In this document: positions 14,198 to 22,005 of the stretch, piece after piece
Numbering within the stretch: position 1 is the stretch's first letter
Layout: the number at the start of each line of letters is the position of its first letter
Assembly (NCBI GenBank): GCA_050261915.1
Contig: JBLNDT010000060.1
Location: forward strand, 1 to 47,042
Source of the DNA: UBA699 sp050261915
Lineage (GTDB): Bacteria; Bacillota; Clostridia; Clostridiales; Clostridiaceae
Length of the DNA stretch: 47,042 nucleotides
Reading direction: 5' to 3'
The notes under the pieces: model-generated
Told to the model about the DNA's origin: nothing
Database searches by the model: none
Seen by the model: only the letters and a program-made list of their open reading frames with translations
Program-made: the position numbers and the translations under genes

Positions 14198-14956
14198 TTG
14201 TTTTACGCAGGAATAGACATAGGCTCCACTGCATCAAAGCTATGGATATTTAAGGATGATGAAGAATTCTTCAAAGAGGTATACCCAACAGGCTGGAGCA
14301 GTGTAAAGGTAGCAGAGGATATCAATGCAGAGTTTAAGAAACTTGGCATTGAAAGAGACCATATAAAAATTGTTGCAACTGGATATGGAAGAGTATCTGT
14401 TCCATATGCAGACAAGACCATAACAGAAATAACATGCCATGGCAGAGGAGCTTACTACCTTCTTAATAAGGATTGTACTGTAATAGACATAGGTGGCCAG
14501 GACACAAAAATAATAACAGTTACAAATGGTACAGTAACAAACTTCTCAATGAATGACAAATGCGCTGCTGGTACAGGAAGATTTCTTGAGCTTATGTCTA
14601 ATACATTGGGGGTTGATATTCCTAAATTGTGTACACTTGCAAAGGGTGGAAGCAATGTTTCCATAAGCTCCATGTGTACTGTATTCGCAGAATCAGAGGT
14701 TATAAGTCTTATAGGAAGCGGGAAAAAACGTGAAGATATAGCCTACGGGGTTGTGGATTCCATTGTTTCTAAAGTAATGTCCCTATGTCAGAAACATTCA
14801 AAGGCAAATGACTATTTTCTAACTGGAGGCTTAAGTTCCAATGAATACATTTTAGGAAGACTAAGTGAAAAGCTTGATTCAAAGGTTAGCAGTAATGAAA
14901 ACGGTAGATATGCAGGAGCTATTGGTGCGGCCATATCTGCAAAGAAAATAAAATAG
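14198..14956 (+). CDS. ASKHA activase (acyl-CoA dehydratase activator family)
   Basis: 252 residues, HgdC/BcrA-type ATPase. Seen: phosphate-1 motif FYAGIDIGSTASK at the N-terminus, phosphate-2 IDIGGQDTK (~100-108), the two [4Fe-4S]-ligand cysteines in NDKCAAGTGRF (~126) and SSMCTVFAESE (~165), and the adenosine motif LTGGLSSN (~207). As a dimer bridging one [4Fe-4S] cluster it would pump electrons into the double-cubane protein at the cost of ATP. Starts with TTG 14198, 7 nt after AAGGGTG. Last gene of the operon; no terminator of its own is obvious before the pyr promoter. Confidence 0.9.
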   Translation: MFYAGIDIGSTASKLWIFKDDEEFFKEVYPTGWSSVKVAEDINAEFKKLGIERDHIKIVATGYGRVSVPYADKTITEITCHGRGAYYLLNKDCTVIDIGGQDTKIITVTNGTVTNFSMNDKCAAGTGRFLELMSNTLGVDIPKLCTLAKGGSNVSISSMCTVFAESEVISLIGSGKKREDIAYGVVDSIVSKVMSLCQKHSKANDYFLTGGLSSNEYILGRLSEKLDSKVSSNENGRYAGAIGAAISAKKIK

Positions 14957-14960
14957 TCCA

Positions 14961-14989
14961 TTGACTTATAATGTCTATTATGTTAACAT
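14961..14989 (+). promoter_or_regulatory. candidate promoter of the pyr operon
   Basis: -35 TTGACT (14961-14966), 17-nt spacer, -10 TAACAT (14984-14989). This places the start just upstream of the attenuator leader. Confidence 0.55.
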
Positions 14990-15010
14990 AGGATAGATAA
15001 ATAAATAGGT

Positions 15011-15045
15011 GTCCTTTAAAACTGGCCCCGTGAGGCCGGGAAGGC
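15011..15045 (+). promoter_or_regulatory. PyrR binding loop / anti-antiterminator of the pyr leader
   Basis: GTCCTTTAAAA followed by hairpin CTGGCC-CCGTGA-GGCCGG (15022-15039) and GGAAGG resembles PyrR binding loops in Firmicute pyr leaders, with the conserved CCGTGAGG loop. The segment GGAAGGC (15039-15045) can pair with GCCTTCC (15076-15082), forming the antiterminator that competes with the terminator at 15074-15106. UMP-bound PyrR would stabilise the hairpin and cause termination. No pyrR gene is in the window. Confidence 0.75.
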
Positions 15046-15073
15046 GAAGATTGCATTGTTTTTCGGTATAACT

Positions 15074-15106
15074 ATGCCTTCCTAATTCATTAGGAAGGCA
15101 TTTTTT
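15074..15106 (+). terminator. pyr operon attenuator terminator
   Basis: Stem ATGCCTTCCTA / TAGGAAGGCAT (11 pairs), loop ATTCAT, then six T. It lies 45 nt before pyrB and is the OFF state of the PyrR-type attenuator. Confidence 0.9.
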
Positions 15107-15117
15107 ATAGCTTTAAT

Positions 15118-15135
15118 TTAATCCCGTGAGGTTAA
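15118..15135 (+). promoter_or_regulatory. second PyrR-like loop next to the pyrB ribosome site
   Basis: Hairpin TTAATC-CCGTGA-GGTTAA has the same CCGTGAGG loop as the attenuator and ends 2 nt before AAGGAGG (15137-15143). Protein binding here would hinder ribosome access, giving a second, translational layer of control. Confidence 0.6.
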
Positions 15136-15150
15136 GAAGGAGGAAATGTT

Positions 15151-16074
15151 ATGTTAAAAGGGAAACATTTAATAGACCCAATGGATTTTTCTATAGAGGA
15201 GCTTAATGGTGTATTTGATCTGGCAGATGAAATAATAGCAGACCCTGTAAGCTTCGCTGATTCTTGTAAAGGAAAACTTTTAGCCACTCTTTTCTATGAA
15301 CCAAGTACAAGAACAAGGTTCAGCTTTGAGGCAGCAATGTTAAGGCTTGGAGGTCAGGTTATAGGATTTTCAGAACCTGGTTCAAGCTCCGTATCAAAGG
15401 GAGAAAGTGTTGCAGATACAATAAAAACAGTAGGATGTTATGCAGATATTGCAGTAATGAGACATCCAAAAGAAGGAGCACCAAAGGTTGCTTCCCTTTA
15501 TTCAGATATCCCGGTAATAAATGCAGGTGACGGTGGTCATCAGCATCCAACTCAAACATTGACAGATCTTCTCACAATAAGATCAATAAAAGGCAGACTT
15601 TCAAATTTAACCCTGGGTTTTTGCGGTGATTTAAAATTTGGAAGAACTGTACATTCTCTAATAAAGGCCATTTCAAGATATGAAAATATAAAGATAGTTT
15701 TGATATCCCCAGTTGAATTGAGAATACCTGAGTACATAAGAAAGGAAATTCTCGAAAAAAGAAATATAGAATTTGTAGAAGTTGACAGAATTGAAGATGT
15801 TCTTGGAAGCCTTGACATACTTTATATGACAAGAGTTCAAAGGGAAAGATTCTTCAATGAAGATGACTACTTAAGGCTTAGAGACAGATTTATATTAGAC
15901 GGCGAAAAAATGGATATGGCAAAGGATGATATGATAGTTCTCCATCCACTGCCAAGGGTAAATGAAATATCCTATGAAGTTGATGATGATCCGAGAGCGT
16001 GCTACTTCAAACAGGCAAAATTTGGCATGTATGTGCGAATGGCTCTAATGCTTAAGCTTTTGGGGGTGAGATAA
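15151..16074 (+). CDS. pyrB: aspartate carbamoyltransferase catalytic subunit
   Basis: 307 residues, usual length. It makes N-carbamoylaspartate from carbamoyl phosphate and aspartate, the committed step of pyrimidine synthesis. The carbamoyl-phosphate motif FYEPSTRTRF is at residues 48-57; HPTQTLTDLLTI and the C-terminal HPLPRVNEI are present. First gene of the operon, under the attenuator and perhaps the adjacent second loop. AAGGAGG ribosome site. It overlaps pyrI by one base, consistent with the allosteric class B enzyme. Confidence 0.97.
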   Translation: MLKGKHLIDPMDFSIEELNGVFDLADEIIADPVSFADSCKGKLLATLFYEPSTRTRFSFEAAMLRLGGQVIGFSEPGSSSVSKGESVADTIKTVGCYADIAVMRHPKEGAPKVASLYSDIPVINAGDGGHQHPTQTLTDLLTIRSIKGRLSNLTLGFCGDLKFGRTVHSLIKAISRYENIKIVLISPVELRIPEYIRKEILEKRNIEFVEVDRIEDVLGSLDILYMTRVQRERFFNEDDYLRLRDRFILDGEKMDMAKDDMIVLHPLPRVNEISYEVDDDPRACYFKQAKFGMYVRMALMLKLLGVR

Positions 16075-16505
16075 TGCTTACAATAAACAGTATTAAAAGC
16101 GGATTGGTTATAGACCATATTAGTGCAGGGCTTGGAATGAAAATATATTCTTATCTTGGACTTGATAAAGTTGAATATCCTGTTGCACTTATAATGAATG
16201 TAGAAAGCAGAAAGCTTGGAAAGAAAGACATAATTAAAATAGAAAATCATATAGATGTGGATTTAACGGTTTTAGGTCTTATAGACCCTAACATAACAAT
16301 AGATGTAATTGAAAATGAAACAATAAGGGAAAAAATAAAATTAAGCCTTCCTGACAGAGTTGAAAATGTAATTAAATGCAAAAATCCTAGATGTATAACT
16401 TCCATGGAAAAGTATGTAACAAATATTTTCCATCTGGTAGATCATGCAAAGGGTGAGTACAGATGTGAATATTGCGATGAAATATACAAAATTTCAGAGC
16501 TATAG
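16074..16505 (+). CDS. pyrI: aspartate carbamoyltransferase regulatory subunit
   Basis: 143 residues. N-terminal nucleotide-binding domain (LTINSIKSGLVIDHI) and C-terminal zinc domain with four cysteines at about 102, 107, 131 and 134 (KCKNPRC and CEYC), complete for Zn binding and contact with PyrB. It confers CTP/ATP allostery on the PyrB trimer. Start overlaps the pyrB stop (TAATG). The protein is slightly shorter than enterobacterial PyrI (~153), as usual for clostridia. Confidence 0.95.
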   Translation: MLTINSIKSGLVIDHISAGLGMKIYSYLGLDKVEYPVALIMNVESRKLGKKDIIKIENHIDVDLTVLGLIDPNITIDVIENETIREKIKLSLPDRVENVIKCKNPRCITSMEKYVTNIFHLVDHAKGEYRCEYCDEIYKISEL

Positions 16506-16515
16506 AGGTAGCGTT

Positions 16516-17700
16516 ATGGATTTATTAATTAAAAATACAAGAGTAGTTGACTGGTCACAAGACTTTATTGGGGACGTATATATTAAAGATGGGTTAATTA
16601 GTGAAATAGGAAGAGACATTAATAAAGAGTGTAATATAATTAACGGGGAAGGGTTAACACTACTTCCCTCTTTTATAGACTTGCATGTCCACTTTAGAGA
16701 CCCAGGGTTTACACATAAGGAAGATCTTGAAACAGGAAGTCTTGCTGCTGTTAAAGGAGGTTTCACCTTAGTAAATCTTATGGCAAATACAAAGCCTGTA
16801 TGCAGCACTATGGAAACTGTAAATTATGTTTTAAACAAGGCAAAGGAAATTAACCTGACAGATGTTCACCAGAGTGTATCAATCACAAGGGATTTTAATG
16901 GAAAAGATACAAGTCATTTAGAGGAGCTTGGCTCTGAGGTTAAGGTAATAACAGAAGATGGCTATGATGTAATGGACAATGCAGTAATGCTTAGTGCTAT
17001 GAAATATGCAAAGGAAAATGATATTACTGTAATGTGCCACTCAGAAAATCACGATCTTTCAAAAATAGATATGAGGCTTGCAGAAAACACAATGACCTGG
17101 AGGAATCTTGAACTTGCAGAATATGCAGGGTGTAAGGTTCACATTGCACATGTAAGTACTAAAGAATCCATGGAATACATTGTTTCTGCAAAACAAAAGG
17201 GAGGCAGGGTAACCTGCGAGGTGGCACCACACCATATTGCACTAACTTCAAATATACCTTACAGAGTTAATCCTCCAATTAGGGAAAAAAGCGATGTAAA
17301 CTACTTGATAGATTGTATAAAAAATGGATACGTTGATGCCATAGCCACAGATCATGCTCCTCATACAGCAGAGGATAAGCTTAATGGAGCACCAGGTATG
17401 ACTGGTCTTGAAACAGCATTTCAAGTTTGTTATACAACCTTGGTTCAAGGGGGGCACATAAACCTTTCAAAGCTTTCTGAAATAATGTCAAAGAATCCTG
17501 GCGAAATAATGGGAGTTAATAAGGGCCAAATTAAGATAGGATTCCAAGGGGATCTTGTACTGGTGGACCTAGAAAAGGAAAATGTAGTAGATAGTTCTGC
17601 CTTTATTTCAAAGGGGAAAAACACACCTTTCAACGGAATGACCTTTAAGGGGCAGGTGATTAGAACAATAAAGAACGGAAAAACAGTATATGAACTTTAA
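16516..17700 (+). CDS. pyrC: dihydroorotase
   Basis: 394 residues, class I dihydroorotase, a metal-dependent amidohydrolase that closes carbamoyl-aspartate to dihydroorotate. Metal ligands are seen in DLHVHFRDPGF (His57, His59), VMCHSENHD, VHIAHVSTKES and the Asp of ATDHAPH. The reading frame is open back to 16444 inside pyrI, but ATG 16516 follows AGAGGT by 8 nt and begins at the conserved MDLLIKN start. Fifth-step neighbours follow in order. Confidence 0.96.
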   Translation: MDLLIKNTRVVDWSQDFIGDVYIKDGLISEIGRDINKECNIINGEGLTLLPSFIDLHVHFRDPGFTHKEDLETGSLAAVKGGFTLVNLMANTKPVCSTMETVNYVLNKAKEINLTDVHQSVSITRDFNGKDTSHLEELGSEVKVITEDGYDVMDNAVMLSAMKYAKENDITVMCHSENHDLSKIDMRLAENTMTWRNLELAEYAGCKVHIAHVSTKESMEYIVSAKQKGGRVTCEVAPHHIALTSNIPYRVNPPIREKSDVNYLIDCIKNGYVDAIATDHAPHTAEDKLNGAPGMTGLETAFQVCYTTLVQGGHINLSKLSEIMSKNPGEIMGVNKGQIKIGFQGDLVLVDLEKENVVDSSAFISKGKNTPFNGMTFKGQVIRTIKNGKTVYEL

Positions 17701-17714
17701 TATGGAGGTAAGTA

Positions 17715-18578
17715 ATGATAATAGATAAGCTTTATGAAGAGGTTAAAAATAAAGGACCGGTATGTCTTGGTCTTGATACAGCAGTAGAATATATTCCAGA
17801 AGGAATATTAAAAAGCTGCAGCTCTGCTTTCGATGCAGTTTTAAAGTTTAACAAAGGTATAATAGATGCAACAATAGACGTGGTATCCTGCTACAAGGTT
17901 CAGATTGCATACTACGAAGCTATGGGTCTTAAGGGAATGGAAGTATATAAAAACACATTGGAATATATAAGAAGCCATGGTGCAGTTGCAATAGCAGATA
18001 TAAAAAGAGGGGACATCGCAAAAACTGCAGAAATGTATGCAAAGGCACATTTTGAAGGAGATTTTGAAAGCGACTTTGTAACACTAAATCCATACATGGG
18101 ACTTGACGGAATTGAGCCATATCTTCCCTATGTGGAAAAAAGTGAAAAGGGACTTTTCGTACTGGTAAGAACTTCAAACAAAGGTGCCGAGGACATTGAG
18201 TATATAGAGACAAAAGATAATGACAGAGTCTACAATGTGGTTGGGAAAAAACTTCATGACCTTGGAAATAAATACATGGGTAGCTGCGGATATAATTCCA
18301 TAGGGGGAGTTATAGGCTGTACCCACATAGAAGAAGGTATGGAGCTTAGAAATAATCTTGATAAAATGTTTTTCTTAATACCAGGGTATGGAGCACAAGG
18401 CGGGAAGGCTGAAGACGTAGCTTTATACCTAAAGAATGGCAACGGTGGAGTTGTAAACTCATCAAGAGGAATTCTCCTGGCTTATAAGAAATCAGAAGGC
18501 CTTGATTTTGCAGAAGCTGCAAGAATGGAAGCAATTCGTATGAGGGAGGATATTTTGAAGTATGTTAAAGTATTCTAA
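17715..18578 (+). CDS. pyrF: orotidine-5'-phosphate decarboxylase (type 2)
   Basis: 287 residues, the longer OMP decarboxylase subfamily. It makes UMP from OMP. The catalytic Asp-Lys-Asp network is in ADIKRGDIAKTAEMY (residues 94-108); the phosphate-binding end is PGYGAQGG. GGAGGT 6 nt before ATG. The 3' end overlaps pyrK by 17 nt. Confidence 0.95.
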   Translation: MIIDKLYEEVKNKGPVCLGLDTAVEYIPEGILKSCSSAFDAVLKFNKGIIDATIDVVSCYKVQIAYYEAMGLKGMEVYKNTLEYIRSHGAVAIADIKRGDIAKTAEMYAKAHFEGDFESDFVTLNPYMGLDGIEPYLPYVEKSEKGLFVLVRTSNKGAEDIEYIETKDNDRVYNVVGKKLHDLGNKYMGSCGYNSIGGVIGCTHIEEGMELRNNLDKMFFLIPGYGAQGGKAEDVALYLKNGNGGVVNSSRGILLAYKKSEGLDFAEAARMEAIRMREDILKYVKVF

Positions 18579-19290
18579 AGAAAAGATTTTTGATAATATA
18601 AAAATTAATGACACAATATACAACATAGTATTAAGAGGAGAATTCAGCGGGACTCCAGGACAGTTTTACATGCTTAGAAGCTGGAATAATGAGCCACTGC
18701 TTTCAAGACCAATAAGCATTCATAACATAGACAGTAATTCAATAGAATTTATGTATCAGGTGGTTGGTGAAGGAACAAGAGCTTTGAGCAGATTAAAACC
18801 AGGGGATGAACTTGAAATAACAGGACCCCTTGGAAACGGATTTGATATTGATAATATAAAAGGAAAAGTTGCTGTTATTGCAGGGGGAATAGGCACTGCT
18901 CCAATGCAGGCTGTTATAAAGAGTTTAAAAAACTGTGAGATAGATGCATATTACGGTTTCCGTGACAAGGTTTTCTGCACTGATGAAATAAAGGATACAG
19001 TTAATCAGTTGAATATATCCACAGAGGATGGAAGTACTGGTCATAAAGGATATATCACAGAAATATTCAATCCTGAAAAATATGATGTGGTACTTTGCTG
19101 CGGCCCTGAGGTAATGATGAATAAGGTTATAGATATGTGCAGAGAAAAAAATGTAAAAGTATATGTAACCCTTGAAACCCACATGGCTTGTGGAGTAGGG
19201 GCATGTCTTGTATGTACCTGCAAAACAAAGGATGGAAACAAACGTACCTGTAAAGAAGGGCCGGTTTTTAACGGCTTTGACTTACTGTAA
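18562..19290 (+). CDS. pyrK: dihydroorotate dehydrogenase B, electron-transfer subunit
   Basis: 242 residues, ferredoxin-reductase-like. FAD motif RPISIHNID near residue 50, NAD-binding stretch GKVAVIAGGIGTAPMQA (~95-110), and a C-terminal [2Fe-2S] set in THMACGVGACLVCTCKT plus KRTCKEGP. It passes electrons from PyrD to NAD. It starts inside the end of pyrF, with AGGGAGGA 12 nt before ATG, implying coupling. Its presence shows the pathway uses the NAD-linked type 1B enzyme suited to anaerobes. Confidence 0.95.
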   Translation: MLKYSKEKIFDNIKINDTIYNIVLRGEFSGTPGQFYMLRSWNNEPLLSRPISIHNIDSNSIEFMYQVVGEGTRALSRLKPGDELEITGPLGNGFDIDNIKGKVAVIAGGIGTAPMQAVIKSLKNCEIDAYYGFRDKVFCTDEIKDTVNQLNISTEDGSTGHKGYITEIFNPEKYDVVLCCGPEVMMNKVIDMCREKNVKVYVTLETHMACGVGACLVCTCKTKDGNKRTCKEGPVFNGFDLL

Positions 19291-19302
19291 AGGAGAATTA
19301 AT

Positions 19303-20196
19303 ATGCTTAAGGTAAATATTAATGGAGTAGAATTTAAAAATCCGGTTATAGCAGCTTCAGGAACCTTTGGTTTTGGTGAAGAATACAATCAGATATTTGA
19401 TGTATCTAAGCTTGGTGGAATATCCTCAAAGGGCTTGACCTTAAATCCAAAGGAAGGAAATAACGGCCTGAGGGTTTTTGAAACCAGAGCAGGAATGCTG
19501 AACAGTGTAGGTCTTCAAAATCCTGGAGTGGATGCATTTATAAAAAATGAACTTCCAAAGATGAAAAAGTTAAATACAGTTGCAATTGCAAACCTTGGGG
19601 GTGGCACTTTAGAGGATTATTTAGCAGGAGTTGAAAAGCTGAATAATTCAGATGTTGATATGATAGAGCTTAATATATCATGTCCAAATGTAAAATCAGG
19701 AGGAATGGCTTTTGGAATAAAATCTGAGGTTGCCAGGGATGTTGTTAAGGAAGTTAAGTCAATATGCAAAAAGCCTTTAATGGTTAAGCTTTCTCCTAAT
19801 GCAGAGGACATTGTTGATATGGCATTTAAGTGCCAGGAGGCAGGAGCAGACTCCCTGTCACTAGTGAATACCTTTAAGGGAATGGCAATAGATATATATA
19901 AAGGAAAGCCTGTTTTTGAAAATGTAACTGCAGGGCTTTCAGGACCAGCTATAAAGCCCATAGCTTTAAGAATGGTTTATGAAGTTTCAAGGGCTGTAGA
20001 TATCCCTGTAATAGGACTTGGAGGAATAAGTACATGGATGGATGCCATAGAATTTATAATGGCAGGAGCTGCAGCAATACAAGTTGGTACAGCAAATTTT
20101 GTAAAACCTGATGTATGCCTTGATATAATTCAGGGTATTGAAGGTTATATGAATAAATATAAAATAAAAGATTTAAAAGAAATAAGAATACGCTAG
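19303..20196 (+). CDS. pyrD: dihydroorotate dehydrogenase B, catalytic subunit
   Basis: 297 residues, class 1B FMN enzyme that oxidises dihydroorotate to orotate. Seen: NPVIAASGTFGFG at the N-terminus, the active-site Cys in ELNISCPNVKSGG (~residue 128), PLMVKLSPN, and the FMN-phosphate end GLGGISTW plus QVGTANF. 12 nt after pyrK, AGGAG ribosome site. Works as a heterotetramer with PyrK. Confidence 0.96.
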   Translation: MLKVNINGVEFKNPVIAASGTFGFGEEYNQIFDVSKLGGISSKGLTLNPKEGNNGLRVFETRAGMLNSVGLQNPGVDAFIKNELPKMKKLNTVAIANLGGGTLEDYLAGVEKLNNSDVDMIELNISCPNVKSGGMAFGIKSEVARDVVKEVKSICKKPLMVKLSPNAEDIVDMAFKCQEAGADSLSLVNTFKGMAIDIYKGKPVFENVTAGLSGPAIKPIALRMVYEVSRAVDIPVIGLGGISTWMDAIEFIMAGAAAIQVGTANFVKPDVCLDIIQGIEGYMNKYKIKDLKEIRIR

Positions 20197-20207
20197 GAGG
20201 AAATAAT

Positions 20208-20786
20208 ATGAATAATGATAATATGGTTTTAGACACATTAAAGGAAGTTGGTGCACTTTTAGAGGGACATTTCCTTTTATCTTCAGGAAAGCACAGCAAT
20301 AGATACTGCCAGTGCGCAAAGCTTCTTCAGTATCCGGACAAAGCTGAAAAGGTATTAAAAGTAGTAGCAGACCAATTAAAGGATGTAGACTTTGATATGG
20401 TGGTTGGACCAGCAATGGGTGGAGTTGTAGTATCCTATGAAGTTGCAAGACAAGTTAAAAAACCAGGTATATTTGCTGAAAGACAAGATGGAGAAATGAC
20501 TATAAGAAGAGGCTTTGAAATAAATAAGGGACAAAAAGTTATAATTTCTGAAGATGTTATAACAACAGGAAAATCCTCCCTTGAAGTTGCTAAGGTTATA
20601 GAAGAGCTAGGTGCAGAAGTAGTTGGTCTTTGCTGCATAGTTGACAGAAGAGCAGAGGGTGTTGAATTTCCATACCCAATATACAGTGCAGTTAAGCTTG
20701 AAATTAAGAGCTTTGACAAGGAAGAATGTCCTATGTGTAAAGAAGGAACTCCTTATGTAAAACCAGGCAGCAGAAATATTAAGTAG
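20208..20786 (+). CDS. pyrE: orotate phosphoribosyltransferase
   Basis: 192 residues, converts orotate plus PRPP to OMP. The PRPP motif VIISEDVITTGKSSLEV is at residues ~108-124; the start-side LLSSGKHSNRYCQCAK is typical. Eleven nt after pyrD with AGGAGG. Last gene before the carAB promoter; no strong terminator separates them, so read-through into carAB is likely. Confidence 0.95.
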   Translation: MNNDNMVLDTLKEVGALLEGHFLLSSGKHSNRYCQCAKLLQYPDKAEKVLKVVADQLKDVDFDMVVGPAMGGVVVSYEVARQVKKPGIFAERQDGEMTIRRGFEINKGQKVIISEDVITTGKSSLEVAKVIEELGAEVVGLCCIVDRRAEGVEFPYPIYSAVKLEIKSFDKEECPMCKEGTPYVKPGSRNIK

Positions 20787-20788
20787 TA

Positions 20789-20817
20789 TTGACAAGAAAT
20801 TTAAGATATGATATTCT
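20789..20817 (+). promoter_or_regulatory. promoter of carAB
   Basis: -35 TTGACA (20789-20794), 17-nt spacer, -10 TATTCT (20812-20817), right after the pyrE stop. Confidence 0.7.
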
Positions 20818-20854
20818 ATGAATAAATATTAATATTAATGCATAAAAATAAATA
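20817..20854 (+). promoter_or_regulatory. two ArgR-box-like sites at the carA promoter
   Basis: ATGAATAAATATT (20818-20830) and ATGCATAAAAAT (20838-20849) each resemble the ArgR/AhrC box CATGAATAAAAATKCAAK and lie side by side at the predicted start. Carbamoyl phosphate also feeds arginine synthesis, so arginine repression is sensible. AT-rich background lowers certainty. Confidence 0.4.
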
Positions 20855-20877
20855 AAACAATATATTTAAAGCAAAAT

Positions 20878-20902
20878 ATGCCTTCTGCCAAGCAGAGGGC
20901 AT
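20878..20902 (+). promoter_or_regulatory. hairpin in the carA leader
   Basis: Eleven-pair stem ATGCCTTCTGC / GCAGAGGGCAT (one G-U), loop CAA, followed by the T-poor TATTTAAAATT. Its 5' arm begins like the pyrB attenuator terminator (ATGCCTTC). Possibly a weak or decayed attenuator. Confidence 0.5.
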
Positions 20903-20927
20903 TATTTAAAATTAAGAGGTGTAAAAT

Positions 20928-22004
20928 ATGAACGGAATATTATATTTACAGGACGGAACCATATTTGAAGGAAAGGGCTTTGGTGCTAAAGGCACCTCTG
21001 TTGGGGAACTTGTATTTAATACATCCCTTACGGGATATCAGGAAATATTAACAGACCCATCCTATGCAGGTCAGATAATAACAATGACTTATCCCCTAAT
21101 AGGCAATTATGGAATCAATAGTGAAGAAAATGAATCTGAAAAGGTTTATGCAAGAGGATTTGTTGCAAAGGTCATATCGGACACCCCCTCAAACCATCTA
21201 AGTGAGGTTACTCTGCAAAGCATGATGGAAGAGATGAACGTAGTTGGTGTGTATGATGTGGATACTAGAAAAATTACTAAGAAAATAAGAAATTCAGGTG
21301 CCATGAAATGTGTCATTTCAAATGAAGACTTAAGCATAGATGAACTTAAAAAAATTTTAGATGGTTCGGTTTTTACTGAAAACTATATGGATGAGGTCAG
21401 CAGAAAAGAACAGGTTCACATTCCTGGAACAGGTCACAAGGTTGTTCTATACGATTTTGGAGTTAAATCAAATATTGTTGAAAACTTAAAGCTTAGAAAT
21501 TGTGATGTAACCATTGTGCCTTATAATACAACCTATGAGGAAATACTTGAAATTAATCCTGATGGAGTTCTTTTAAGCAACGGCCCTGGAGATCCAAAAA
21601 CTCTTACTGAAGTTATTGAAAATGTTAAAAAAATAATGCAGAAATATCCTACCTTTGGCATATGTCTTGGACATCAGATTCTGGGGCTTGCTGTAGGAGG
21701 GGACACTTATAAAATGAAGTTCGGTCACCGTGGAGGAAATCACGGGGTTTATGATAAGGATAGAGACAGAGCATATATAACCTCTCAAAACCACGGCTAT
21801 GCAGTGGATGAAGATAGTGTTAAAGACAGCATGATAATAACCCACATAAATTTAAATGATAAAACAGTTGAGGGAATGAAACACAAGACTCTTCCGGTTT
21901 TCTCAGTTCAGTTTCACCCGGAAGGAGCACCAGGACCACAGGACTCAGCATATCTTTTCGATAAATTCATAAACATAATGGATACAGGAAAGCAGGAGGT
22001 TTAA
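20928..22004 (+). CDS. carA: carbamoyl-phosphate synthase small subunit
   Basis: 358 residues, glutamine amidotransferase subunit that delivers ammonia to CarB. N-terminal domain GILYLQDGTIFEG; class I amidotransferase domain with nucleophile Cys246 in GICLGHQILGLA and the His-Glu pair in FSVQFHPEGAPGP near residue 330. AAGAGGTG ribosome site. One base separates it from carB. Supplies pyrimidine and probably arginine synthesis. Confidence 0.97.
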   Translation: MNGILYLQDGTIFEGKGFGAKGTSVGELVFNTSLTGYQEILTDPSYAGQIITMTYPLIGNYGINSEENESEKVYARGFVAKVISDTPSNHLSEVTLQSMMEEMNVVGVYDVDTRKITKKIRNSGAMKCVISNEDLSIDELKKILDGSVFTENYMDEVSRKEQVHIPGTGHKVVLYDFGVKSNIVENLKLRNCDVTIVPYNTTYEEILEINPDGVLLSNGPGDPKTLTEVIENVKKIMQKYPTFGICLGHQILGLAVGGDTYKMKFGHRGGNHGVYDKDRDRAYITSQNHGYAVDEDSVKDSMIITHINLNDKTVEGMKHKTLPVFSVQFHPEGAPGPQDSAYLFDKFINIMDTGKQEV

Positions 22005-22005
22005 A

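Noticed and set aside
16444..16515. Upstream extension of dihydroorotase
   Set aside because: It lies inside pyrI; AGAGGT and the conserved N-terminus favour ATG 16516.
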